This document shows positions 1 through 8,767 of a stretch of 64,000 nt of DNA, one piece after another. Position numbers and translations under genes: made by a program. The notes under the pieces were generated by a model. The model was not told where the DNA came from and ran no database searches. It saw nothing but the letters and a program-made list of their open reading frames with translations. The stretch comes from Microbacterium sp. W4I4 (GTDB taxonomy: Bacteria > Actinomycetota > Actinomycetes > Actinomycetales > Microbacteriaceae), in the NCBI RefSeq assembly GCF_030816235.1, contig NZ_JAUSXT010000001.1:744001-808000 (forward strand), given 5' to 3'. Within the stretch, counting starts at the first letter, position 1; every line of letters begins with the position of its first letter.

Positions 1-304
1 TCGCCGACGCGGCGCGGACGGTCCCGGTCGCGTGATCGATCACGCCGGCGGCGCCCACTCCCGCGGCGAGGAGGACCCCGTCCTGCTCCTCGAGCAGTTC
101 CCGCGTCAGGCCTGCGGCGGCGTCGGCCATGGCAGACCCGCCGTCACGGGCCGGCGCCGCCACCTGACCCCGGGCGACGATCCGTCCGGATCCGTCGACG
201 AGCATCGCGGCGATCTTGGTTCCACCGATGTCGATCCCCGCCACCAGGCCGGGTACCGCCGTGCTCCCCTCCGAGGGCATGGCTGTGCTGTGATGCTTGC
301 TCAT
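1..304 (-). CDS. ROK family sugar kinase, N-terminal part (runs off window)
   Basis: Only the first 101 codons lie in the window; the C-terminus is beyond base 1. After a short leader the protein has the phosphate-binding ROK signature GIDIGGTKIAAMLVDG, the N-terminal ATP site of ROK kinases such as glucokinase and N-acetylglucosamine or fructose kinases. It starts at ATG 304, 8 bp behind the permease gene, and is the last visible gene of the sugar transporter operon. It probably phosphorylates the imported sugar or a product of it. There is no helix-turn-helix before the ROK domain, which argues for a kinase over a repressor. The sugar specificity cannot be read from this fragment. Confidence 0.85.
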   Translation of the reverse strand, partial: MSKHHSTAMPSEGSTAVPGLVAGIDIGGTKIAAMLVDGSGRIVARGQVAAPARDGGSAMADAAAGLTRELLEEQDGVLLAAGVGAAGVIDHATGTVRAASA

Positions 305-312
305 CGAACCGC

Positions 313-1242
313 TCAACGCCCCCCGAGGCCGGCCATGGCGATGCCCTTGACCAGATGCTTCTGCAGGGCGATGACGAGGATCGTCGTCGGGATCATCGAG
401 ATGATGGACGCCGCCATCTGCAGATCCCAGCGCGTGCCGGTCAGGCCGGAGAAGCTCGCCAGTCCCACGGGCAGCGTGCCGAGGGAGTTGTAGTCGACAG
501 TCACGATCAGCGGCCACAGGTAGCTGTTCCAGAACGAGAGGAAGGTGAACACCGACAGTACGGCGATGGAGGACTTCGACAGGGGCAGGATGATCTGCGC
601 GAAAGTGCGCACGGGGCCCGCGCCGTCCACTCGGGCGGCCTCCTCCAGCTCGTAGGGGATGCCGCGGAAGAACTGTCGCATCAGGAACGTTCCGAAGGCG
701 CCGAACGCGAACGGGAAGATGAGGGCCTGGTAGGTGTCCACCCAGCCGAACCACTGCATCACCTGGAACATCGGGATGACCAGCACCTCGGCGGGGACCA
801 TCAGCGTCGCGAGGAAGAGGACGAAGACCGCGTCCCGCCCCTTCCAACGCAGCCGTCCGAACGCGTACCCGGCCGTAGTGGAGACGAACAGGACCACCAC
901 GGTGCCCGCGACAGAGGTGAACAGCGAGTTGCCGATGTAGGTCCAGAACGGACCGAACTCGAAGACCTCGACGAAGTTCGACCACCGCAGCTCCGAGCCG
1001 AACAGGCTCGGAGGCATCGCGAACATCTCGCCGTTCGGCTTGAGCGCCGCGAAGAACGCGTACACGAGCGGCAGCATGAACAGCGCCGCCGCGATGTACA
1101 CCGCGATGTGCGCGAAGATCAGCCGCACACGTGCGGCCGGGGTCATCGGAGCCCGACCGGAGCGCCTTTCGGGGTCGATGTGATCGTCGCCGTCGCGGCT
1201 GACGATCGCGCGCGTGGTGGGGGCTGCGATGTCAGTGCTCAT
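313..1242 (-). CDS. Carbohydrate ABC transporter permease, MalG type
   Basis: Inner permease of a CUT1-type sugar importer, 309 residues. A cytoplasmic N-terminus of about 40 residues is followed by six predicted membrane segments, the first near 42-66. The EAA loop that contacts the ATPase is at about 200-219 (EEAARVDGAGP then ILPL). It overlaps the other permease gene by 11 bp, so the two are translationally coupled. No ATPase gene is present in the locus; CUT1 systems of actinobacteria often borrow a shared MsiK-type ATPase encoded elsewhere, and that is the likely case here. The nearby fucosidase suggests a fucose-containing oligosaccharide as substrate, which is inference from context. 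Confidence 0.93.
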   Translation of the reverse strand: MSTDIAAPTTRAIVSRDGDDHIDPERRSGRAPMTPAARVRLIFAHIAVYIAAALFMLPLVYAFFAALKPNGEMFAMPPSLFGSELRWSNFVEVFEFGPFWTYIGNSLFTSVAGTVVVLFVSTTAGYAFGRLRWKGRDAVFVLFLATLMVPAEVLVIPMFQVMQWFGWVDTYQALIFPFAFGAFGTFLMRQFFRGIPYELEEAARVDGAGPVRTFAQIILPLSKSSIAVLSVFTFLSFWNSYLWPLIVTVDYNSLGTLPVGLASFSGLTGTRWDLQMAASIISMIPTTILVIALQKHLVKGIAMAGLGGR

Positions 1243-2143
1243 AGTGCACCCACTTCTTCTGGGCCGTGAACTGGATGGCCGTGATCGTGATGATGAGGGC
1301 GAACAGGATCCAGGCGCCGGCCGCGGCGAGTCCCAGATCCTGGAACTTGAAGCCCTGGTTGTAGATCCACATCACCAGGGGAAGCGTGCTGTTTCCCGGG
1401 CCTCCGCCGGTCAGCAGCTGCGGCTGCACGAACACCTGCAGCGAGGTGATCATGGTCATGATCGTGGCGAAGAAGATCGCCGGGGAGATCATCGGGATCA
1501 TGATGCTCCAGGTCATCCGCAGGCCCGCCGCACCGTCGATGCGCGCGGCCTCCATGACGGACTCGGGCAGCTGCTCGAGCGCCGCGGAGAAGATCAGCAT
1601 GTTGTAGCCGATGCCCTGCCAGACGCTCATGACGACGACCATGATCATCGCCCAGTTCTTGTCGGCGAGGAAGTTCGGCAGCTCCACACCGAACCAGGTC
1701 TGTGCGAGGCCGTTGAACAGGCCCTGCGGCTGCAGGAGCATCTTCCACACCAGCACGTTGGCGACCATCGGCGTCACCACGGGGATGAAGAACAGCACGC
1801 GCAGCGCGCCGCGACCGCGGATGCGCGGCCCCAGACCGATCGCCAGGATGAGCGAGAAGATCACGCTCAGCGGCACGTACAGCACCGTGAACACCAGCGA
1901 GTTGCGCAGCGCGGGAAGGAAGTTCGGGTCGGCGAACAGCCGGAGGTAGTTGGCTCCTCCGTTGAAGGTGCGCTCGCCGAAGGTCGGCCAGTCGAAGAAG
2001 CTCATCACGATGGACAAGCCGACCGGAACGATCGTGAAGAGGGCGAGGCCCACCAGGGCTGGGCTTGCGAAGCCCAGCGCCTGGCGCGCCTCGACCTTGG
2101 CGAGCGACCGCGGGCGGCGCGTGGGCGCGTACGTCGTGGTCAT
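1232..2143 (-). CDS. Carbohydrate ABC transporter permease, MalF type
   Basis: Partner permease of the same CUT1-type importer, 303 residues with about six membrane segments, beginning near residue 24. The EAA loop is at about 197-218 (MEAARIDGAAG, then IPMISP). Family members of this length lack the large periplasmic loop of E. coli MalF, as here. The gene lies 25 bp after the binding-protein gene and overlaps the MalG-type gene, so the order binding protein, MalF, MalG, ROK kinase forms one minus-strand operon. Confidence 0.93.
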   Translation of the reverse strand: MTTTYAPTRRPRSLAKVEARQALGFASPALVGLALFTIVPVGLSIVMSFFDWPTFGERTFNGGANYLRLFADPNFLPALRNSLVFTVLYVPLSVIFSLILAIGLGPRIRGRGALRVLFFIPVVTPMVANVLVWKMLLQPQGLFNGLAQTWFGVELPNFLADKNWAMIMVVVMSVWQGIGYNMLIFSAALEQLPESVMEAARIDGAAGLRMTWSIMIPMISPAIFFATIMTMITSLQVFVQPQLLTGGGPGNSTLPLVMWIYNQGFKFQDLGLAAAGAWILFALIITITAIQFTAQKKWVHYEH

Positions 2144-2168
2144 CTCTGTGTCTCTCTCGGGTTCGGTG

Positions 2169-3428
2169 TCACTTGCCGAACTGCTGCTGGGCGGAGTCGA
2201 GGATGTCGCTCATCGAGTCCTGCCCGTTGTACACGCTCACCAGCGACGGCTGGACGAACGTGCCGACCTTGGCCCAGTTGTCCGAGACGTACTGCCCCTG
2301 GACGTCCTGGAAGGCTGCTTCGAAGACGGCCTTCACCTGATCGCGGTGCGCCTCATCGATCGACTCGAAGTAGAGCGGCTGGCTCTCGGCGCGTGCCGGG
2401 TAGCTGCGGCCGGACGAGGCGATGTAGTCCTGGGAGTCCTTGCTGAGAAGCGAGCCGAGCACCTTCAGCGCGGCTTCCTTGTTCTCGCAGCTCTCAGCGA
2501 TGCCGAAGCCCGAGCCGAGGATCAGGCTGAGATTGCCGTTGTCACCCGTGGGCAGGGGCGCCAGGCCCGCCGTGAATCCGGCGTCGTTGTTCAGGTAGCC
2601 GACGGCGTTCCATGTGCCGTCGACGGCCATGGCCGCGTTCTCGCTGGTGAACTGGTTCTCTCCCCAGCCGCCGTCTGAGGCCGACGCCACCGGGGCCGCC
2701 ACCTTCTGGTCGGTGACCAGGCCGGAGTACCACTCCGCCGCCTTCAGGAACGCCGGGTCGGTCAGCTGCAGGGTGCCGTCCTTCGACACGGGCTGCACGC
2801 CGCTCTGCGCGATCGGCAGCGCCTGCCACTGGAAGTCGCCCATCCCGATGCCGAATCCGTACTTGCCACCGGTGGTCGCCTTCTTCGCGGTCGCCTCGAA
2901 GTCGTCGAATGTCCAGCCGATCTCGGGGATGTCCGCACCGGCCGCGGCGAGCTGGTCCTCGTTGTAGTACGTCAGCATGGTCGAGACGTCGAACGGGAGA
3001 CCGTACATGTCGCCCTTGTTCGAGAGGATCTCCAGGCTGCCGTCGGCGAAGTCGGACTTGGCGAGGCCCGCGGTGGCGAGGTCGGCGTCGGTGAGCTTGA
3101 CGAAGCCCGACGTGTAGCTGGCGAGCATGCCCGAGTTCATCCCGGTGACGCAGGCCATGTTGCCTGATGCCATGTTCGTGGTCAGCTTGGTGAAGAAGTC
3201 ACCCCAGGGCGCGGTGCGCAGTTCGATCTTCAGATCGGGGTTCTGCTTCTTCGCCACGGCGATCTGCGCCTCGAGCGCGGCCGTGTCGTCCTCGCTGCCG
3301 GCCCACATGTCGACGGTGATCGTGTCGCCGTCGGTGGATCCTCCTGAGCTGGGCCCGTTCGAGCATCCCGCCATCGCCACGGCGACGCCGGCGACCGCGA
3401 TCACAGCCCCCACACGCTTCATCTTCAT
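2169..3428 (-). CDS. Sugar ABC transporter substrate-binding lipoprotein
   Basis: Extracellular binding protein of the CUT1-type importer, 419 residues. The start was set at ATG 3428 because AGGAGA precedes it by six bases and the protein then opens with a clean lipoprotein signal: MKMKR, a hydrophobic stretch and the lipobox AMAGC with the lipidated Cys at about residue 22. A longer open frame upstream has no signal logic and was discarded. The body has the SBP_bac_1 (MalE-like) look, for example [11 protein letters not shown] near the mature N-terminus. It is the first gene of the operon and is divergent from the ROK regulator; two palindromes in the 152-bp gap (3450-3476 and 3532-3546) are the likely control sites. 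Confidence 0.92.
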   Translation of the reverse strand: MKMKRVGAVIAVAGVAVAMAGCSNGPSSGGSTDGDTITVDMWAGSEDDTAALEAQIAVAKKQNPDLKIELRTAPWGDFFTKLTTNMASGNMACVTGMNSGMLASYTSGFVKLTDADLATAGLAKSDFADGSLEILSNKGDMYGLPFDVSTMLTYYNEDQLAAAGADIPEIGWTFDDFEATAKKATTGGKYGFGIGMGDFQWQALPIAQSGVQPVSKDGTLQLTDPAFLKAAEWYSGLVTDQKVAAPVASASDGGWGENQFTSENAAMAVDGTWNAVGYLNNDAGFTAGLAPLPTGDNGNLSLILGSGFGIAESCENKEAALKVLGSLLSKDSQDYIASSGRSYPARAESQPLYFESIDEAHRDQVKAVFEAAFQDVQGQYVSDNWAKVGTFVQPSLVSVYNGQDSMSDILDSAQQQFGK

Positions 3429-3449
3429 TGATTGTCTCCTCGCAGGACG

Positions 3450-3476
3450 GTTAGTTATTTCGAGCCTCGAACTAAC
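3450..3476. promoter_or_regulatory. Imperfect palindrome, candidate ROK repressor operator
   Basis: The arms GTTAGTT and AACTAAC face each other across 13 bp, and an inner TTCGA/TCGAA pair lies between them. The site sits 22 bp upstream of the binding-protein ATG. The outer TTAGTT...AACTAA resembles operators of XylR-type ROK repressors, and a ROK regulator gene is divergent from this spot. That this regulator is the ligand is inference. Confidence 0.6.
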
Positions 3477-3531
3477 CTGGTATCGTTTTGAACGAAGGTA
3501 CGCTTTCATACTTCGAATGCCGATGCAACCC

Positions 3532-3546
3532 GAACATCCGATGTTC
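3532..3546. promoter_or_regulatory. Perfect palindrome GAACATC-C-GATGTTC, candidate operator
   Basis: Seven-bp arms around one central base, 34 bp upstream of the ROK regulator start. Its core ACATCCGATGT is identical, read on the other strand, to the core of the palindrome before the fucosidase at 6010-6032. This suggests one regulator serves both promoters. Confidence 0.6.
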
Positions 3547-3580
3547 TCCGGGCGCGTCGGCGACAACTCCAGGGGAATCG

Positions 3581-4711
3581 ATGCAGAATTCCGACGACGC
3601 GAGCAATCGCCGAATCATCGAACTCGTGGCACGCGGCGAGGCACGTTCGAGGAGCGCCCTCGCGGCGCATCTCGGTGTCGCGCCGTCGACCATGGGCACT
3701 CGCGTGCAGAGCCTGGTCGATGCCGGCATCCTGCGCGAGGCTGGAGCCGGAACCTCCCGCGGCGGCAGACGCCCCCGGATGCTGCAGCTGGCCGAGGCCG
3801 GCACGATCCTCACCGCAGACCTCGGCGGCGGTCATGCCAGGATCGGACGCCACACGCTCGGCGGCGCCCTGGACCGCGTGGACACGATCGAGGTCGATCT
3901 CACCGAAGGACCCCAGGCCACCCTCGCCAGGATCAGCAATGTGCTCGATCGCTTCGGCGAGAACTCCTCGGTCCGGGCGATCGGAATCGGCCTCCCCGGA
4001 CCGGTTGATGTCGAGACGGGCGCCGTCGACCAGCCCTCACGCATGCCGGGATGGCCGGGATTCCGCGTCGGAGAGCACCTGCGCGCCCGCCACGGCGTGC
4101 CCGTCGTCGTCGACAACGACGCCAACCTCGCCGCGCTCGGAGAGCACTCCGTGCAGTTCGGCGCGAAGCAGCACAGCATCACCGTCAAGGCCGGCACGGC
4201 GATCGGCAGCGGGATCATCGTGGACGGACGCGTGCACCACGGCGCCACCTTCGCCGCCGGCGACATCACGCACACCCGGATCGACGGCAGCGGCGACATC
4301 CCCTGCTCCTGCGGCAACACCGGATGCCTGGAGACAGTGGCCAGCGGCGCGAGCCTGGTGCGGCAGATGCGCGAGCGCGGGCACGACGCGGTGCAGACGG
4401 CCGAGGACGTGCTCGCTCTCGCTCGCGATGCCCATCCGGATGCCACGACACTGGTGCGCACGGCGGGCACGCACCTCGGTCAGGCCCTGTCGGGCGTGGT
4501 GAACTTCTTCAACCCGCACGCCGTGTTCCTGACCGGCAGCATGAGCGCGTCGGAGCCGTTCCTGGCCGCCGTCCGCAGCCGCGTGTACGAGGCCTGCCAC
4601 CCGCTCGTCACGCAGACGCTGCGGATCGAGGCGGCCCGCACCGGCGCGGATGCGATTCTGCACGGCGCGGCGCGGCAGGCCATGTACCAGCTCGAGTTCG
4701 CCGAGGCCTGA
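3581..4711 (+). CDS. ROK family transcriptional regulator
   Basis: 376 residues. A winged helix-turn-helix at about 8-52 ([20 protein letters not shown]) precedes a ROK domain. The phosphate loop reads [11 protein letters not shown] in place of the kinase DIGGTK, so catalysis is doubtful, but the VDNDAN segment (about 177-182) and the zinc motif CSCGNTGC (Cys 242, 244, 249) are kept. The start ATG 3581 follows AGGGGA; an upstream in-frame ATG at 3488 would run through the palindrome and lacks a ribosome site. It is divergent from the sugar transporter operon, which it probably represses in the absence of sugar. Confidence 0.92.
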   Translation: MQNSDDASNRRIIELVARGEARSRSALAAHLGVAPSTMGTRVQSLVDAGILREAGAGTSRGGRRPRMLQLAEAGTILTADLGGGHARIGRHTLGGALDRVDTIEVDLTEGPQATLARISNVLDRFGENSSVRAIGIGLPGPVDVETGAVDQPSRMPGWPGFRVGEHLRARHGVPVVVDNDANLAALGEHSVQFGAKQHSITVKAGTAIGSGIIVDGRVHHGATFAAGDITHTRIDGSGDIPCSCGNTGCLETVASGASLVRQMRERGHDAVQTAEDVLALARDAHPDATTLVRTAGTHLGQALSGVVNFFNPHAVFLTGSMSASEPFLAAVRSRVYEACHPLVTQTLRIEAARTGADAILHGAARQAMYQLEFAEA

Positions 4712-4728
4712 GCCCGCGAAGCCGAGCC

Positions 4729-5997
4729 TCACTCCTCCGTGAGCGTCAGCTCGATGACGGGCACGAGCACGTCGGGACGACGCACCGGCAGGTGCACGGT
4801 CAGGGTGCCCTCCGCCTCGACGGCGGGCGTCATGTGCGACTCGTGCTGATCCGGATCCGGCACGGACGTCTTCAGCCAGGAGCCGTCGTCGAGCAGTCGG
4901 GCGAACGACACCTTCCCACCCAGATCGGGAAGGTGCACGAACCCCAGCGGCCAGCTGAACAGGTGCAGGTAGAGCTTGCGGCCACGACGCGTGTACACGC
5001 CTTCGCGCGGCGGGGTGAAGTCGGCGTGACCCGCCCCGACGATCGCGTCGCGGTGCAGCAGCATCCACGCGCCGATCTCCTCGAGAGTCCGCGCGTCGCG
5101 GGGGGCGATCGCCCCGCGTCCGTCCGGACCGACGTTGAGCAGCATGTTGCCGTCCATCGACACCGAGTCGGCCAGCATCTGCACGAGCAGCGTGGGCGAC
5201 TTCTGATCCGTGTTGTCCCGGTGGTAGCCCCAGGATCCGTTCAGCGTCTGGCAGGCCTCCCACACCTGCGGCGCCCCGTCGGAATCCCGCAGCGGTGAGG
5301 TGGGCTGGTACTGCTCCGGCGTGACGAAGTCGGCCGGGATGCCGAGCCGGTCGTTCACGAGCATGTCGGGCTGCAGTTCGCGGCACATCGCGAGCAGGGC
5401 CGACGCATCCCAGGCCTCGGGCCCCTTGCCCTCCCAGCCGTCACGGGACTCGGGATAGGTGAAGTCGAAGAACAGGTAGTCGATCCTGCCGTAGTCCGTG
5501 AGCAGCTCGCGCACCTGACCGTGCAGGTACTCCCGGTACCGCGCCATGTCGCGCCCGGCGTTGAGCTCCGCGGCGTTCTCATCGTCGCGTCGCGGATGAT
5601 TCCAATCCACCGTGAAGTCCGGATGACTCCAGTCGATCAGCGAGTGGTACAGCCCGACGCCGAGCCCCTCGGCGCGCACGGCGTCGACGAACTCGCGCAC
5701 GAGGTCACGATCGGACGTCGTCCGCGACGAGAAGTCCGTCAGGGCGGAGTCGAACAGACAGAAGCCGTCGTGGTGCTTGGTGGTGAGCACCACGTACCCC
5801 ATGCCGGCCTCCTTCGCGGCACGGGCGATCGCCTGTGCGTCGAAGCGATCGGGATCGAAGTTGTCGAAGTACTGGCGGTAATCCTCGTCCGTGAGGCGCT
5901 CGTAGCTCTGCACCCATTCATGACGCGCGGCCACGCTGTAGATGCCGAAGTGCACGAACATTCCGAAGCGGGCCTCGTCGAACCATTCCTGTCGCAT
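4729..5997 (-). CDS. Alpha-L-fucosidase, GH29
   Basis: 422-residue glycoside hydrolase expected to release L-fucose from oligosaccharide ends. GH29 marks are HFGIYS at 16-21, KHHDGF at 74-79 and a strand ending in FFDF with Asp178 as the probable nucleophile; many GH29 enzymes have W-x-D-G here, so this is a variant subgroup. The C-terminal 90 residues look like the usual beta domain. No signal peptide is seen, so it acts in the cytoplasm on imported sugar. The start at 5997 is preceded by AGGA. It converges with the ROK regulator gene. A perfect 23-bp palindrome stands 13 bp upstream of the start. Confidence 0.9.
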   Translation of the reverse strand: MRQEWFDEARFGMFVHFGIYSVAARHEWVQSYERLTDEDYRQYFDNFDPDRFDAQAIARAAKEAGMGYVVLTTKHHDGFCLFDSALTDFSSRTTSDRDLVREFVDAVRAEGLGVGLYHSLIDWSHPDFTVDWNHPRRDDENAAELNAGRDMARYREYLHGQVRELLTDYGRIDYLFFDFTYPESRDGWEGKGPEAWDASALLAMCRELQPDMLVNDRLGIPADFVTPEQYQPTSPLRDSDGAPQVWEACQTLNGSWGYHRDNTDQKSPTLLVQMLADSVSMDGNMLLNVGPDGRGAIAPRDARTLEEIGAWMLLHRDAIVGAGHADFTPPREGVYTRRGRKLYLHLFSWPLGFVHLPDLGGKVSFARLLDDGSWLKTSVPDPDQHESHMTPAVEAEGTLTVHLPVRRPDVLVPVIELTLTEE

Positions 5998-6009
5998 GGC
6001 TCAATCCTG

Positions 6010-6032
6010 GCATAGACATCGGATGTCTATGC
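6010..6032. promoter_or_regulatory. Perfect 23-bp palindrome upstream of the fucosidase
   Basis: Arms GCATAGACATC and GATGTCTATGC around one base. The position, 13 bp from the fucosidase ATG, suits a repressor site. The inner 11 bp are the same as in the site at 3532-3546. The binding protein is unknown; the compact symmetry would suit a GntR- or LacI-type dimer, or the ROK regulator. Confidence 0.7.
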
Positions 6033-6069
6033 GTTCTGCGCGCGAGGACCTCGATCCTCGACATCTCGA

Positions 6070-6099
6070 TTGTGTGATTAGGGTTGCCTTACCTATATT
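6070..6099 (+). promoter_or_regulatory. Promoter with DtxR/IdeR-like iron box
   Basis: TTAGGGTTGCCTTACCTAT at 6078-6096 matches the actinobacterial iron-box consensus TTAGGTTAGSCTAACCTAA at about 15 of 19 positions. It overlaps a possible -10 TATATT (6094-6099), with a weak -35 TTGTGT 18 bp upstream. It directly precedes the iron transporter genes, so iron-dependent repression is expected. Confidence 0.72.
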
Positions 6100-6141
6100 G
6101 GAATGGACGCGATCGCGTCGCACCCTCACCGAAGGACACCT

Positions 6142-7182
6142 GTGAACCGTCGCTTCCGCCTGCTGTCGGCCGCCTCCATCGCCGCCGTCGCAGCCCTCGC
6201 ACTCGCCGCCTGCAGCACCGCCCCCGCTGCCCCTGACTCCACGCAGCCCGCGGACGAGACGATCACCGTGTACAACGCGCAGCACGAGAGCCTCACCAAG
6301 GAGTGGATCGATGCTTTCACCGCCGAGACCGGTATCAAGGTCCAGGTGCGCAACGGCGACGACACCGAGATGTCGCAGCAGATCATCCAGGAGGGCGACC
6401 GCTCCCCCGCGGATGTCTTCCTCACCGAGAACTCGCCCTCGATGACAGCCGTCGAGAAGGCGGGTCTGTTCACCTCACCCGGCGACGAGGCACTCGAGAA
6501 CGTCCCGGCCCAGTACCGCCCGTCCTCGGACAAGTGGGTCGGCATCGCCGCCCGCTCGACGGTCTTCGCCTACAACACCGACGCGCTCTCCGAAGCCCAG
6601 CTGCCCGCCTCGATGATGGACCTCGCCGACCCGGCATGGAAGGGCCGTTGGGCGGCATCCCCGTCCGGTGCCGACTTCCAGGCCATCGTCTCCGCACTCG
6701 TGCAGCTGAAGGGCGAGAAGGACGCCGAGTCCTGGCTCAAGGCCATGAAGACGAACTCCGTCGCCTACAAGGGCAACTCCACCGCGATGAAGGCCGTGAA
6801 CGCCGGCGAGATCGACGGCGCGATCATCTACCACTACTACTGGTTCGGCGATCAGGCCCAGACCGGTGAGAACTCCGACAAGGTCGCCCTGCACTACTTC
6901 AAGGACCAGGACCCCGGCGCTTTCGTGTCGGTGTCGGGCGGCGGTGTCCTCGGATCCAGCAAGCACCGGGCCGCGGCTCAGAAGTTCCTCTCGTTCATCA
7001 CCGGCGAGAAGGGTCAGAGCATCCTCGAGACCGGCGCCTCGTTCGAGTACCCGGTCGGCTCCGACGTCGCCGCGAACTCGAAGCTCGTTCCGCTCGCAGA
7101 CCTGGACGCCCCCGAGATCGACCCCGCCTCCCTGAACTCGAAGCTGGTCACCGATCTGATGACCCAGGCCGGCCTGCTCTAG
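6142..7182 (+). CDS. Iron(III) ABC transporter substrate-binding lipoprotein
   Basis: FbpA/SfuA-type binding protein of 346 residues. The start GTG 6142 lies five bases after AAGGA; an ATG 39 bp upstream has no ribosome site. The signal peptide ends in the lipobox LAAC with Cys24. The Tyr pair of the iron site is visible in IIYHYYWF (Tyr 232 and 233), with YNAQHES near the mature N-terminus. It is first of three iron-transport genes and lies behind the iron box. Ferric iron, free or chelated by a small anion, is the likely ligand. Confidence 0.9.
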   Translation: MNRRFRLLSAASIAAVAALALAACSTAPAAPDSTQPADETITVYNAQHESLTKEWIDAFTAETGIKVQVRNGDDTEMSQQIIQEGDRSPADVFLTENSPSMTAVEKAGLFTSPGDEALENVPAQYRPSSDKWVGIAARSTVFAYNTDALSEAQLPASMMDLADPAWKGRWAASPSGADFQAIVSALVQLKGEKDAESWLKAMKTNSVAYKGNSTAMKAVNAGEIDGAIIYHYYWFGDQAQTGENSDKVALHYFKDQDPGAFVSVSGGGVLGSSKHRAAAQKFLSFITGEKGQSILETGASFEYPVGSDVAANSKLVPLADLDAPEIDPASLNSKLVTDLMTQAGLL

Positions 7183-7192
7183 AGTCGGGAAC

Positions 7193-8767
7193 ATCACGAC
7201 CACCACCGCTCCCGGCCGGGCGGGCGGAGCCCGGCTCCGCCCGCCCTTCGGCGTCATCCTCGCCGGGGTCCTGGTCGCCGCCCTCTCCCTCGTCCCGCTG
7301 ATCTTCGTCATCACGACAGCTGCCCAGATCGGCTGGGATGAGTCGATCGCGCTGATCTTCCGCCCTCGGGTCGGCGAGCTGCTCGGCAACACCGTGCTGC
7401 TCGTCGCGCTGACGGTCCCGCTGTCGGCCGTCCTCGGCGTCGGCGGCGCCTGGCTCGTCGAGCGCACCTCACTGGTCGGCGCCGGGTTCTGGGGAGCGGT
7501 GCTGGCCATGCCGCTCGCGATCCCGGCGTTCGTCAACTCCTACGCGTGGGTGTCCGTCATCCCCTCGCTCTCCGGTCTCGGATCAGGAGTGCTCCTGGCG
7601 ACGCTGTCGTATTTCCCGCTGGTCTACCTGCCCGTCCGCGCGGCCCTGGCGGGTCTCGATCCCGCGCTGGAGCAGGCGGCCGCGAGTCTCGGTCGCGGAC
7701 CGGTGCGGGTGTTCTTCGGCACCGTGCTCCCCCAGCTGCGCCTCTCGCTGCTCGGCGGCACGCTGCTGGTCGGCCTGCACCTGCTCAGCGAGTACGGCGC
7801 CTTCGCACTGATCCGCTTCGACACCTTCACCACCGCGATCATGGACCAGTACCGGTCTACGTTCAACGGATCGGCGGGCAGCATGCTCGCCGGAGTGCTG
7901 ACGCTGCTGTGCCTGGCGCTGCTCGTGATGGAGAGCCGCGCCCGCGGTCGCGCCCGGTACGCCCGGGTGGGCTCGGGCGCCGTGTCGCCGCCGAGCCGCA
8001 TCCGCCTGCGCCGGTGGCAGCTTCCCGCCCAGCTCGGCCTGGGCGGCGTCGCCGCACTGGCACTCGGCGTGCCTGCCGTGGTGATCGGCGGCTGGCTGAT
8101 GTTCGGCGGCATCCGCGTCTGGCAGGCACCCGATCTCATGCTGTCGCTGCTGCAGACCCTGGGGCTGGCGCTCGGTGGCGGGGCGCTGACGGTCGTCGCG
8201 GCCTTCCCGCTGTCCTGGATGGCCGTCCGCCACCCCGGTCGGCTGAGTCGCCTGCTGGAACGGACGAACTACTTCACCAGTTCGATGCCGGGGATCGTCC
8301 TCGCTCTCGCCCTCGTCTCCGTTTCGCTGACCTTCGTGCCCGCCGTCTACCAGACCACGCTTCTGCTGCTCATCGCCTACGCGCTGCTGTTCCTGCCCCG
8401 CGCGCTCGTCCCATTGCAGGCGGGCATCGCCCAGGCTCCCCCGCAGCTGGAGGAGGCCGCGCAGGCGCTCGGTCGATCACCGCTGCGCGCGTTCCTCGGC
8501 GTCACACTGCGCCTGGTGGCTCCCGCCACCGCAGCGGCGCTCGCGCTGGTCTTCCTCGCGATCGCCGGTGAGCTCACCGCGACGCTGCTGCTCTCCCCGA
8601 TCGGCGTGCAGACCCTCGCGACCCGGTTCTGGAGTCTGTCCAGCGAGATCGACTTCGCCGGCGCCGCACCGTACGCCCTGCTGCTGGTGGTGCTCTCCGC
8701 ACCGATGACGTACCTGCTGTTCCGACAGTCCACGAAGACCCCGAACACGAAGGCGACGACCTCATGA
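7193..8767 (+). CDS. Iron ABC transporter permease (non-canonical ATC start)
   Basis: FbpB/SfuB-type permease made of two fused halves, about 12 membrane segments, with EAA-like loops in both halves (LEQAAASLGRGPVRVF; LEEAAQALGRSPLRAF). The reading frame is open from the stop at 7160-7162 onward, but has no ATG, GTG or TTG before GTG 7394. Starting at 7394 would delete the first membrane segment. The coding pattern and the hydrophobic helix begin right after ATC 7193 (reads I-T-T-T-T-A-P-G), ten bases past the previous gene, with a weak GGGAA before it. Starting there gives 524 residues, normal for the family. Either ATC is used, as in rare cases such as infC, or ATG is miscalled. It overlaps the ATPase gene by 4 bp. 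Confidence 0.85.
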   Translation: MTTTTAPGRAGGARLRPPFGVILAGVLVAALSLVPLIFVITTAAQIGWDESIALIFRPRVGELLGNTVLLVALTVPLSAVLGVGGAWLVERTSLVGAGFWGAVLAMPLAIPAFVNSYAWVSVIPSLSGLGSGVLLATLSYFPLVYLPVRAALAGLDPALEQAAASLGRGPVRVFFGTVLPQLRLSLLGGTLLVGLHLLSEYGAFALIRFDTFTTAIMDQYRSTFNGSAGSMLAGVLTLLCLALLVMESRARGRARYARVGSGAVSPPSRIRLRRWQLPAQLGLGGVAALALGVPAVVIGGWLMFGGIRVWQAPDLMLSLLQTLGLALGGGALTVVAAFPLSWMAVRHPGRLSRLLERTNYFTSSMPGIVLALALVSVSLTFVPAVYQTTLLLLIAYALLFLPRALVPLQAGIAQAPPQLEEAAQALGRSPLRAFLGVTLRLVAPATAAALALVFLAIAGELTATLLLSPIGVQTLATRFWSLSSEIDFAGAAPYALLLVVLSAPMTYLLFRQSTKTPNTKATTS

